DNA of 32,639 nt, from the NCBI GenBank assembly GCA_017744795.1, contig JAGIAQ010000031.1, positions 1 to 32,639 of the forward strand, given 5' to 3'. Each line of letters begins with the position of its first letter. Position 1 is the first letter of the stretch. The notes below the pieces were generated by a model. It did not search any database. It saw only the letters and a list, made by a program, of their open reading frames with translations, and was not told where the DNA came from. The stretch is from Niabella sp. (lineage in GTDB: Bacteria > Bacteroidota > Bacteroidia > Chitinophagales > Chitinophagaceae). Shown in pieces: positions 24,045 through 31,345 of this stretch. The translations under genes and the position numbers were made by a program.

Positions 24045-24908
24045 TTACATTTTAAATTCAGTATTCATCATTTCTGTTCTCGACTGCTCCCATCCCAGGA
24101 TGGCCATTTTACGGGAAGGGCCCCACCTATAGCCGCCGGTGGCTCCGGTAGCCTGTATTACGCGGTGGCAGGGGATCAGGTAAGCGATGGGGTTGCTGCC
24201 AATGGCGGTGCCAACAGCACGGGAGGCTGCCGGCTGCCCGATCTGTGTAGCCAGGAAGCCATAGGAAGTTACGCGCCCCATGGGAATCTTTAGCAATGCC
24301 GCCCATACTTTTAACTGGAAGTCGGTTCCCTTTAAATGTAATTTTATTTCTTTGGGTTGTTTCCATTCGTTTTGAAAAAGGAACAAGGCGTTTTGCTGCA
24401 GCAGATCCAGTTTTTGCTGAAACCGGGCTTCCGGAAATTTTTGTTGAAGCGCTGCGAATGCCTTTTTTTCATCTTCATAAAATGCCATATGGCAAATACC
24501 TTTTGCAGTAGCCGCCACAATCAGGTTGCCAAAAGGACTTTCAGCAAAGCTGAAATTAATGTTCAGATTTTTTCCGCCATTTTTGTATTCCGCGGGTGTC
24601 ATTCCTTCAATAGTTGTAAACAGATCGTGAAGACGGCTGGTGCCCGACAGGCCTGTATCGTAAGCTGCATCTGCAACAGACGCGTCATTGTTTTTAAGCA
24701 GTTCCTTCGCATGTTCCAGGCTGATGTATTGTAAAAATTTTTTCGGACTGGTGCCGGCCCATTCTGAAAAAATACGCTGAAAATGAAAGGAGCTGGTATG
24801 CACGGCCTTTGCTATTTCCTCCAAACCGGGCTGTTCCTTAAAATTCCGGTGAATGTATTCAATTGCTGCTGCTACTTTATCGAAATTGATCTGTGCCTGT
24901 GTATTCAT
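24045..24908 (-). CDS. AraC-type regulator fused to O6-alkylguanine-DNA methyltransferase (Ada without N-terminal domain)
   Basis: The start at 24908 (MNTQAQINF) was preferred over 24959, because the extra 17 residues are not family-like and the 24908 ATG follows a promoter. An AraC helix-turn-helix domain (about 10-105, with HTSSFHFQRIF) precedes the methyltransferase domain, whose PCHRV motif holds the acceptor Cys247. E. coli Ada has an additional N-terminal Cys-zinc domain that senses methylphosphotriesters; it is absent here, so the activation signal must differ. The last residues, NTEFKM, are encoded by a repeat tract. It lies upstream of the AlkB-like gene. Confidence 0.9.
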   Translation of the reverse strand: MNTQAQINFDKVAAAIEYIHRNFKEQPGLEEIAKAVHTSSFHFQRIFSEWAGTSPKKFLQYISLEHAKELLKNNDASVADAAYDTGLSGTSRLHDLFTTIEGMTPAEYKNGGKNLNINFSFAESPFGNLIVAATAKGICHMAFYEDEKKAFAALQQKFPEARFQQKLDLLQQNALFLFQNEWKQPKEIKLHLKGTDFQLKVWAALLKIPMGRVTSYGFLATQIGQPAASRAVGTAIGSNPIAYLIPCHRVIQATGATGGYRWGPSRKMAILGWEQSRTEMMNTEFKM

Positions 24909-24928
24909 TGCTTTATGCTTTTGTGCTA

Positions 24929-24959
24929 CAAAGATGAGCCGTATTTTCGGGGGAAGCAA
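24929..24959 (-). promoter_or_regulatory. Promoter of the AraC-Ogt gene
   Basis: On the minus strand TTG (24957-24959), a 20-base spacer and CATCTTTG (24929-24936) match the Bacteroidota -33/-7 pattern with one mismatch in the -7 box. The box is 20 bases before the ATG at 24908. Confidence 0.45.
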
Positions 24960-24991
24960 TACGAATCTTGCGGAAAGTTAACAGGTTTAAA

Positions 24992-25050
24992 AGTTGAGAA
25001 GTTGATAAGGAAGCGCCCTGTAAACCTTTAAACGTATCAACTTGTCAACT
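24992..25050. terminator. Inverted repeat after the ABC operon
   Basis: AGTTGAGAAGTTGATA (24992-25007) pairs with 25035-25050 with one mismatch. The arms are made of 8-base units containing AGTTGA. It starts 10 bases beyond the ABC ATPase stop codon and is followed by CTTTT on the minus strand, so it may end the DinB-ABC transcript. Confidence 0.45.
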
Positions 25051-25059
25051 AAAATAGAC

Positions 25060-25740
25060 CTATTTAAGTCCCAGTTGTTCTATTTTATTTCCAATGGATA
25101 CCTGTTTCATTTCCTGTTCCAGTAATTCAAAATCAGCTTTTGGTACTTTTTTGGTGATCTGCCCCTGCTGCAGTAAATAAATAACGTCGCAGGTATCGCG
25201 CAGCGTTGAAAAAATATGTGAGGAGATCAACAATGTTTTACCCATCTTTTTTAACTGGTGAATGATCTCTGTGATCATCAGGTTGCTTTGTATGTCTACC
25301 CCATTAAAAGGTTCATCCAATATATAATATTCGTTTTCCTGCAACAATACAGCCATCAGCGCGAGTTTCTTTTTCATTCCTGTGGAATAAGTAGCAGCAT
25401 ATTCATCCAGCGGCAACTCAAAGATATTGCGTTGGTCAACACCTGTAAGCTTCTTCCCGCGTGCATTGCACAATAATTGCAGGTATTCCCGCCCTGTTAT
25501 TTTTGAAAAAAAATAGGGCTCTGTTTGCAAAAAGCCCAATACGTCTTTAAGCGGGATCGCAGCAGCGGAAATGGTTCCCGCATATGGTTCGAGTCCCGCA
25601 ATACAATTAAAAAGCGTTGTTTTACCCGCACCGTTTTCACCTACAATGCCATGAACAGCTCCGGATGCCAGCTCAAGATTTAAATTCTTTAACACCTCAT
25701 GACGGCCGAATTTTTTTGATAAGGATTGTATCTGGATCAT
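25060..25740 (-). CDS. ABC transporter ATP-binding protein
   Basis: This 226-residue ATPase has Walker A GENGAGKTT (about 34-42), a signature region YSTGMKKKLALM in place of LSGGQ, Walker B YYILDEPF and H-loop SSHI. This is typical of ABC-2 type exporter ATPases. The four-base overlap with the permease gene (25737-25740) shows that they are made together. The substrate cannot be read from sequence. Confidence 0.93.
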   Translation of the reverse strand: MIQIQSLSKKFGRHEVLKNLNLELASGAVHGIVGENGAGKTTLFNCIAGLEPYAGTISAAAIPLKDVLGFLQTEPYFFSKITGREYLQLLCNARGKKLTGVDQRNIFELPLDEYAATYSTGMKKKLALMAVLLQENEYYILDEPFNGVDIQSNLMITEIIHQLKKMGKTLLISSHIFSTLRDTCDVIYLLQQGQITKKVPKADFELLEQEMKQVSIGNKIEQLGLK

Positions 25741-26657
25741 GGAAGATAAGTAGTAAGCTGTTTTGCAGCTCTTGAATAATAAAAGGGGATCAGGCCCAGC
25801 AACAGCGGCGGAAACCCGACGCAGGCACCAAAAGTCAATAAACGAACCAGGTTGATCTCTTCGGGGTAACTGGTATATTTAATGAGTATAAATAACAGGA
25901 TATATAAATAACCGAGCAGCTGTATACCCGCCAGCAGCCACCATTTGCCGGGGAACACGATCAGTAGCGCAATGAGTGGAACGAAAGACAAGACAGAGAC
26001 CTGCAGCAAAGCTGTTTGCGCTTTTTCTGCCAGGAAGGCCCGGGGCGACCGGTTGAAATTCCATAAATAGATCAGCTCTTCGGGTGTGGAATAAAAACTG
26101 ACCGATAATAAAAATAAGCCTGCGAAACTAACCAGCGCCAGGTTAAAGTTAGTAACGAATATTGCAATACCCGTGAGCAGCCAGGCCGCAATGATAGCAA
26201 GGATGTATTGGCGGAAACCCAGTAAAAATTCAAAAGGCCTTTTGCCATAAGGAGTAGGCAGGGCTTTGTTGAACCCCGACGCATAATTAAAAAAACTTAG
26301 CGCCGTGCTTAGGATAACAACACCCAACGCAAACAAATAATCTTGTTTAAAAAGAAGAAAAATGATAAACGGCAAGGCAACAACGCCGTTTTCAATAAAG
26401 CGTATTTTACTGAATTGTTGTCTGGAGAAAACACCCTTTAAAAAACGATTACGTTTCCGGTTGCTTAAATTTAATAAAAAAGAACCTGCAATAAAAAGGT
26501 ACAGGAAACCGGCGTAGCTCGTCCTGGCGAACAGAAACTTGGAGCCGAGAATGAAAATGATGGTTCCCAGGAGCCATCCCCATAACGGAGATAACCCGAA
26601 GTCTTTAATGTGCCGGTTCAATAATTTGAACTGAAGCTGAAAATAAGTGTGCGTCAT
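25737..26657 (-). CDS. ABC transporter permease, multi-pass membrane protein
   Basis: This 306-residue protein is strongly hydrophobic, with about eight predicted membrane segments and no soluble domain. Its start overlaps the last base of the DinB-like gene, and its end overlaps the ATPase gene, so it should be the membrane partner of that ATPase. The sequence is not distinctive enough to name a substrate. Confidence 0.8.
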   Translation of the reverse strand: MTHTYFQLQFKLLNRHIKDFGLSPLWGWLLGTIIFILGSKFLFARTSYAGFLYLFIAGSFLLNLSNRKRNRFLKGVFSRQQFSKIRFIENGVVALPFIIFLLFKQDYLFALGVVILSTALSFFNYASGFNKALPTPYGKRPFEFLLGFRQYILAIIAAWLLTGIAIFVTNFNLALVSFAGLFLLSVSFYSTPEELIYLWNFNRSPRAFLAEKAQTALLQVSVLSFVPLIALLIVFPGKWWLLAGIQLLGYLYILLFILIKYTSYPEEINLVRLLTFGACVGFPPLLLGLIPFYYSRAAKQLTTYLP

Positions 26658-27184
26658 TATGTGTTGAGCAAAGGGAAATAACGTTCTTCAATAATTTTAA
26701 AGTGATGGATCTGGTGGCCGACCAGTGTAAAGCCAACGGCTAAAACAGATAATTGCGTATTGAAGGTATTCCCGATCCGCAACAATTGTTCATTCGTAAG
26801 GTTTTTATAAAAGGCCAGTGTGGCCTGCCTTACGGCAAGAAGCTCTTCCAGCAATGATTCCAGCGACCGGTCATTGGCGCCGGAGTTTTCCGCAAATAAA
26901 TTTTCGTCAAAACCCGGCAACACGGTGGTATCCTTTCTTGCAAAGCGCAAAGCCCGGTAAAGAAACACGCGCTCGGTATCGGCAATATGTAGCAATATTT
27001 CTTTAATGGTCCATTTTCCGGGCGCATAAACAGTATCGCCCAGCGCGCTGATCTTATCTTTATCCAGCTGATACAGGTCCAGTATGCTCTTCTGAATGGC
27101 AGGAATAAGATCGAGGTCGTCCGGCACCTGGCTGATATACCGGTCAAAATAAGCAGGCATGGGAGTGATTGCTGATTTATTCAT
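26657..27184 (-). CDS. DinB-like four-helix protein
   Basis: This 175-residue protein starts at 27184 (MNKSAITPMPAYFDRY). I preferred this over 27244, which would run into the divergent gene's control region. It shows the DinB/YfiT fold pattern: first metal His in ILLHIADTERVF and the pair in GHQIHHFKIIEERY, which usually bind a metal ion. Such proteins are often metal-dependent thiol or DNA-damage-associated enzymes of unclear substrate. It is the first gene of the unit with the ABC permease and ATPase (TAATG overlap). Confidence 0.85.
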   Translation of the reverse strand: MNKSAITPMPAYFDRYISQVPDDLDLIPAIQKSILDLYQLDKDKISALGDTVYAPGKWTIKEILLHIADTERVFLYRALRFARKDTTVLPGFDENLFAENSGANDRSLESLLEELLAVRQATLAFYKNLTNEQLLRIGNTFNTQLSVLAVGFTLVGHQIHHFKIIEERYFPLLNT

Positions 27185-27246
27185 TTCGTTTGGATTATAG
27201 GTTTCAATACTGGCACAAATATAGTTTAAGTGACAGTTTTGCATTC

Positions 27247-27274
27247 CTTATTTATTATTTCTTATTTTACATTT
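27247..27274 (+). repeat. 7-bp-period repeat (CTTATTT family)
   Basis: Units CTTATTT, ATTATTT, CTTATTT, TACATTT lie between the divergent DinB-like and TrmN6-like genes, ending two bases before the latter's ATG. Read on the minus strand they match the AAATAAG/GAATAAG style of the tract at 20916. Confidence 0.55.
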
Positions 27275-27276
27275 CT

Positions 27277-27981
27277 ATGCCTAATCCCTATTTCCGCTTT
27301 AAAGAGTTTGTGATCCACCAGGAGCATTGTGCCATGAAGGTGACCACCGATGCCTGTCTTTTTGGAGCCTGGGTGGCCGCACAGGTAAAAAAAGGAACGC
27401 TACTAGACATTGGCGCAGGTACAGGTTTGCTCAGCCTGATGCTGGCACAGGCGGGAAGTGAAGCTATTGATGCTGTTGAGATACAGGAACCCGATTATCG
27501 CCAGGCAGTTGAAAATGTAAGAGAAAGTAAATGGGAAAAGCAGATCCGTTTGATCAATGCTGATGTGCGCCTGTATCCCTTTAATACAATGTATGATACT
27601 ATTGTAAGCAATCCTCCTTTTTATGAATCGGATCTGAAAGGGAAGAGTGGCGGTAAAAATATTGCACATCATGATGAAGGCCTGCTATTGCCCGACTTGC
27701 TTCAGGTTATAAAAAAGCAGCTGCAACGGGAGGGGGGCTTTTATCTTTTATTTCCTGCTAAACGTGAAGCTGCCTTATTGCAGGAGATAGCGCAAGCCGG
27801 GTACAATGTTCATTCATGCTGTTATGTAAAACAAACAGAACAACATGAACCGTTTCGCATCATGATTGAAGCGGGGTCTTCGGAAAAAGAAATACAAAAA
27901 CAGGAGATCATCATCCGCGAAAGGGGTAATTATTCAAATGAATTCATTGAATTGCTGCGACCGTATTATCTGCATTTTTAA
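27277..27981 (+). CDS. tRNA1(Val) A37 N6-methyltransferase (TrmN6-like)
   Basis: The start at 27277 gives MPNPYFRFKEFVIHQ, the usual beginning of this family; the longer frame from 27169 adds 36 non-conserved residues. This 234-residue protein has the AdoMet-binding motif DIGAGTGLLSLM (about 47-58) and the catalytic NPPFYESD that marks N6-adenine methyltransferases. It should methylate A37 of tRNA-Val. It is divergent from the DinB-like gene with a heptad repeat between. Confidence 0.88.
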   Translation: MPNPYFRFKEFVIHQEHCAMKVTTDACLFGAWVAAQVKKGTLLDIGAGTGLLSLMLAQAGSEAIDAVEIQEPDYRQAVENVRESKWEKQIRLINADVRLYPFNTMYDTIVSNPPFYESDLKGKSGGKNIAHHDEGLLLPDLLQVIKKQLQREGGFYLLFPAKREAALLQEIAQAGYNVHSCCYVKQTEQHEPFRIMIEAGSSEKEIQKQEIIIRERGNYSNEFIELLRPYYLHF

Positions 27982-27987
27982 ACTTTT

Positions 27988-28092
27988 AAACCACGGAGGA
28001 TAGGCAGAGAAGGCGCAGGGATTACAGAGGCGGTTCCTTGACTAAGGGGGCACCGTGTTCTCTGTGTTAAAGCTCTGTTTCCTCTGTGGTTT
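27988..28092. repeat. Inverted repeat with 13-base AACCAC arms
   Basis: AAACCACGGAGGA (27988-28000) and TCCTCTGTGGTTT (28080-28092) pair with one G-T. The 79 bases between contain AGAGA/TCTCT half-repeats. It separates the convergent TrmN6-like and HddC-GmhB genes. The arms share the ACCAC...GTGGT ends of the repeat at 30136-30287, suggesting one dispersed family. Confidence 0.6.
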
Positions 28093-28176
28093 TCTTGAAC
28101 TTTTGAGACAACTTCCTGTTTTAAAAAGAAGGCGCCAGATAATTCATTCGTGAATTAGTGGCGGCTTTTAGATTTA

Positions 28177-29466
28177 TTAGCAAACTTCCGGAAGCTGATC
28201 CGCCAACTCTTTCAGACCCGATAATTGCAGATCAATAAGCGGATGCGGTACTATTTCGGGTGGGTTAGTAGTGGTAAGATAAATAGTGCGCATGCCGGCA
28301 TTTTTACCAAACCGCATATCCGAGAGATTGTTGCCCACCATGACAGATCGTCGCAGGTCAATATCCGGGAAATCTTTTATTGCCTGCAAAGCCATACCTG
28401 GGTTGGGTTTTCGGAAAAAATCTTTCGAATCAACAGCCGTGGCGTAATAGATCGCCGGGATATGGCCGCCGGCATTTTTAACCGTACTGCTTAGCAGGTC
28501 GTGAATACTGAGCAGCGCTTTTTCATCCATCAGCCCCCGGCCAATGCCCCGCTGATTGGTAACAATAATTACATGTTTGAAATAGCGGGCAAATTTATTG
28601 ATCGCTTCGGGTACCCCATTGTAAAATTCAAATTCACCGGTGTGTAACACATAGTTGCCGGGCCGTTCTTCATTGATCACGCCGTCCCGGTCCAGGAAAA
28701 GCGTCCACTCTTTATTGATGCGGGAAAGATCAAAAGGCGATGATGCAAAATCCGCCTGCGCCCTTTCGTAATCTTCGGGAATACCGATATCAATAAAATA
28801 GCCCTTCATGGGAACCCCGGCAAACCGGCCTTCGTGAACATATTGTTCCAGGAATGCTTTTTCAAATGAGAATTTCAGAGGAAATTCTTTTTGAAAAAAT
28901 TTTGCTTTATTGATCAGGTAAACGCCTGCGTTAATAAGCCCCGTTTCGTAAAACTGTTTTTCTTTAAAGCTCTGTACCAGTTGGGCTTCATTGATGGTGA
29001 CGACACCATACCGGTCGAATTGCTCCATCGGCTTCAACGCCAGGGTGCAGGTGGCATCAAGCTTCTGATGCACCGACAGCATTTCCTGTATGTCAAGCGA
29101 AAAAAAACTATCTCCATTTACCACAAAAACGTTTTCACCTGTTGCTTTTTCAAGCGCCAGCCGGATCGCTCCACCGGTGCCCAGCGGCTCGGATTCGATA
29201 CAACATTCGTATTGCAAGGCAGCAAATTCCTTTTCGAGCCAGGATTCGATATACTCATGTTTATAGCCCAGGCTGAAAATAAAACGTTGTACGCCCTTGC
29301 TGCGCAGGTGGTTGATCACATAATATAAAAAAGGCCTGCCTGCAACCGGAGCCATACATTTGGGCAGATCGGGAACCGCCTCGCGCAGGCGGGTACCCAG
29401 TCCGCCGGCCAATACAATTACTTCCTGTGCGTTTTCCCAGTTACCTTCCAGTCGTTTTTGAAGCAT
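28177..29466 (-). CDS. Fused heptose-1-phosphate guanylyltransferase (HddC) and heptose bisphosphate phosphatase (GmhB)
   Basis: This 429-residue bifunctional enzyme has an N-terminal nucleotidyltransferase (about 14-235) with VIVLAGGLGTRLR and VVNGDSFF, of the HddC type that makes GDP-D-glycero-alpha-D-manno-heptose. The C-terminal HAD domain (about 250-425) has nucleophile LFLDRDGVINEERPGNY, VTNQRGIGRG and RKPNPGM, as in GmhB, but the Cys-rich zinc loop of E. coli GmhB is missing. The two activities are consecutive steps of one pathway. GmhA is next upstream, and HddA lies beyond it. Confidence 0.9.
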   Translation of the reverse strand: MLQKRLEGNWENAQEVIVLAGGLGTRLREAVPDLPKCMAPVAGRPFLYYVINHLRSKGVQRFIFSLGYKHEYIESWLEKEFAALQYECCIESEPLGTGGAIRLALEKATGENVFVVNGDSFFSLDIQEMLSVHQKLDATCTLALKPMEQFDRYGVVTINEAQLVQSFKEKQFYETGLINAGVYLINKAKFFQKEFPLKFSFEKAFLEQYVHEGRFAGVPMKGYFIDIGIPEDYERAQADFASSPFDLSRINKEWTLFLDRDGVINEERPGNYVLHTGEFEFYNGVPEAINKFARYFKHVIIVTNQRGIGRGLMDEKALLSIHDLLSSTVKNAGGHIPAIYYATAVDSKDFFRKPNPGMALQAIKDFPDIDLRRSVMVGNNLSDMRFGKNAGMRTIYLTTTNPPEIVPHPLIDLQLSGLKELADQLPEVC

Positions 29467-29472
29467 GAATGT

Positions 29473-29503
29473 GTTTGACGTTTATCGTTTGACGTTTGAC
29501 GTC
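29473..29503 (+). repeat. 7-bp tandem repeat (GTTTGAC family)
   Basis: Units GTTTGAC, GTTTATC, GTTTGAC, GTTTGAC, then GTC, in the 45 bases between gmhA and the hddC-gmhB fusion. The same unit type is inside the glycosyltransferase gene at 31826-31867. Confidence 0.75.
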
Positions 29504-29511
29504 AAGCTTAA

Positions 29512-30087
29512 TTAAGCAAAATATCGTTCTTCTACTAATTGGCAAATGCTATGCCCCAGCAGCATATGACATTCCTGTATGCGGGGGGTGTCTGAAGAGG
29601 GGATATTAACCAGGTAATCGCTGGTTGTTTTCAAAATACCACCCGAGGTTCCGGTAAAACCAATCGTGATCAGTCCCTTAGACTTAGCCATTTCAAAGGC
29701 TTTTACAATATTGGCGGAGTTGCCGGAAGTGCTTAGTCCGATCAACACATCGCCTTTTTTGCCGATGCCATCAATGATGCGGGAGTAAATAACATCAAAA
29801 CTATAATCGTTTGCTACCGCGGTGAGGTAAGATGTATTGCAGTGCAACGCCTCAGCAGGAAGGGCTTTGCGGTCTTTATAAAATCGACCGCTAAACTCTG
29901 CTGCCAGGTGTTGTGCATCAGCAGCGCTACCGCCATTGCCGCAGAAATAAACGCTGTTGCCGTTTTTAAAAGTGTCAACAAGCAGTGTTACTACCTGTTC
30001 AACAGTTTGCAGCAAGGCTTCATTGTTAAATACCTGTGTTTTTACATCAATGGATGCCTGCACTAAAGATTTTATCTGGTCTTTCAT
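29512..30087 (-). CDS. gmhA: Sedoheptulose-7-phosphate isomerase
   Basis: This 191-residue SIS-domain enzyme has the family motifs FCGNGGSAADAQHLAAE (about 50-66), LTAVANDYSFD, LSTSGNSANI and QECHMLLGHSICQLVEE. It converts sedoheptulose 7-phosphate to D-glycero-D-manno-heptose 7-phosphate, the first step of heptose nucleotide synthesis. It is upstream of the HddC-GmhB fusion with 45 bases between them. Confidence 0.95.
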   Translation of the reverse strand: MKDQIKSLVQASIDVKTQVFNNEALLQTVEQVVTLLVDTFKNGNSVYFCGNGGSAADAQHLAAEFSGRFYKDRKALPAEALHCNTSYLTAVANDYSFDVIYSRIIDGIGKKGDVLIGLSTSGNSANIVKAFEMAKSKGLITIGFTGTSGGILKTTSDYLVNIPSSDTPRIQECHMLLGHSICQLVEERYFA

Positions 30088-30135
30088 CTGAATACTTTTA
30101 GTTTTTTACATTGAACTTGCCCAAACTTATTTTTT

Positions 30136-30287
30136 ACCACATAGATTCATAGAAATTACATAGAATAACGGGTTTTGTTTTGCGTCGGAACGCTAGTGAA
30201 ACATAGCGTTTTCATTCCGAATATTTTCGGAATGAAAACTATGAGAATCTTATCTCTGACTATGCCAAAGCTATGCACCTATGTGGT
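30136..30287. repeat. Inverted repeat element enclosing a 14-bp perfect hairpin
   Basis: Outer arms ACCACATAG (30136-30144) and CTATGTGGT (30279-30287) are perfect. Inside, 30208-30221 pairs perfectly with 30226-30239 around TATT, and a CGCTA/TAGCG pair (30191-30195, 30204-30208) precedes it. The 152-base unit lies between hddA and gmhA. It has the form of a small non-autonomous palindromic element; the inner hairpin may also act on the transcript. Confidence 0.6.
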
Positions 30288-30322
30288 TTATTTTAAAAGT
30301 TTAAACGAGTTTGTTTTATAAT

Positions 30323-31345
30323 TTATACGCTCCAGGTTTTTAACCCGTGTTTTACAAACTGGTAATTGCGGTGGGCGCCGCCAAATTGTTCCAGGCTTTC
30401 CCGTACTTTATATTTTGTGGTACCGGGACAGTAAAAGATCATAAAACCGCCGCCACCGGCCCCGCTTATTTTTCCGCCCGAAGCGCCGTTTCTTTTGGCG
30501 GTATCATAGATCGCATCGATCAGTTCATTATTGATGCCTGATGCCATGCGACGCTTTTGCTCAAAGCCGATATCCAGGATTCGGCCTATTTCATCCAGCT
30601 GGCCTTTTAATAGGGCTTCTTTCATGAACAATGCCTGTTGCTTTAACTGGTGCATGGCTTCAATAGACTGACTTTTCTTTTCCGTCACATTTTTGCTTTG
30701 TTCCACAATGATCTTTGCAGATTCCCTGCTGGTGGAAGTGTAGTACAGCAACAGGTTGTTTTCAAGCTCATCAATATAACGCTGGCGGATGCGTAAAGGA
30801 TTTACAATTACTTTGTCATTTGCATAAAATTCCATGTAGTTGACGCCGCCAAAAGTAGCGGCATACTGATCCTGCCGGCCGCCTGCCAGTAGCAGATCGC
30901 TGCGTTCGATGCCATAGGCATAATGCGCAATGTCGTATTCGCCCAGGGGCAGTTGCAGCATTTCTACAAAAGCACCTACAATGGCCACTACCAGCGTGGA
31001 AGAAGTGCCCAGGCCGGAACCCGCGGGCGCATCTACATAGGTGGTCAGTTTGAAGCCTTCATTTTTAAAGGGGTAGTCTTGTTGTATCCGGTTATAAACA
31101 CCTTTCAGAAGATCCAGGTGATTGTTCAGCGGTAACGATTCGCTCCAGTCGTGCGTTTCGGCTTCGCTCCGGTCCATCGCCTCCAGCGTTATTTTGCCAT
31201 CATTGGTTTGTTCAATAGTAGCGTTTGCGTTTAAAGAAATAGTAGCGTTTAAAATAGCGCCGCCAAATTCATCGCAATAAGGACTAACGTCTGTACCGCC
31301 GCCCGCTAAACCAATGCGCAGGGGTGCTTTACTTCTGTGGATCAT
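30323..31345 (-). CDS. hddA: D-glycero-alpha-D-manno-heptose 7-phosphate kinase (GHMP family)
   Basis: This 340-residue protein has the GHMP kinase motifs: substrate loop APLRIGLAGGGTDVSPY at the start, ATP loop PAGSGLGTSST (about 105-115) and ISGAGGGGFM (about 290-300). The opening GGGTDV pattern is that of HddA, which phosphorylates heptose 7-phosphate at C1 before GmhB and HddC act. It overlaps the end of the glycosyltransferase gene by 17 bases, so they are co-translated. Related FGGY-independent GHMP sugar kinases are the alternative, but the neighbours make HddA most likely. Confidence 0.92.
   Translation of the reverse strand: MIHRSKAPLRIGLAGGGTDVSPYCDEFGGAILNATISLNANATIEQTNDGKITLEAMDRSEAETHDWSESLPLNNHLDLLKGVYNRIQQDYPFKNEGFKLTTYVDAPAGSGLGTSSTLVVAIVGAFVEMLQLPLGEYDIAHYAYGIERSDLLLAGGRQDQYAATFGGVNYMEFYANDKVIVNPLRIRQRYIDELENNLLLYYTSTSRESAKIIVEQSKNVTEKKSQSIEAMHQLKQQALFMKEALLKGQLDEIGRILDIGFEQKRRMASGINNELIDAIYDTAKRNGASGGKISGAGGGGFMIFYCPGTTKYKVRESLEQFGGAHRNYQFVKHGLKTWSV

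Noticed and set aside
27169-27276. Longer start for the TrmN6-like protein
   Set aside because: The extra 36 residues derive from the divergent gene's start and a repeat tract; the family begins at MPNPYFRF.
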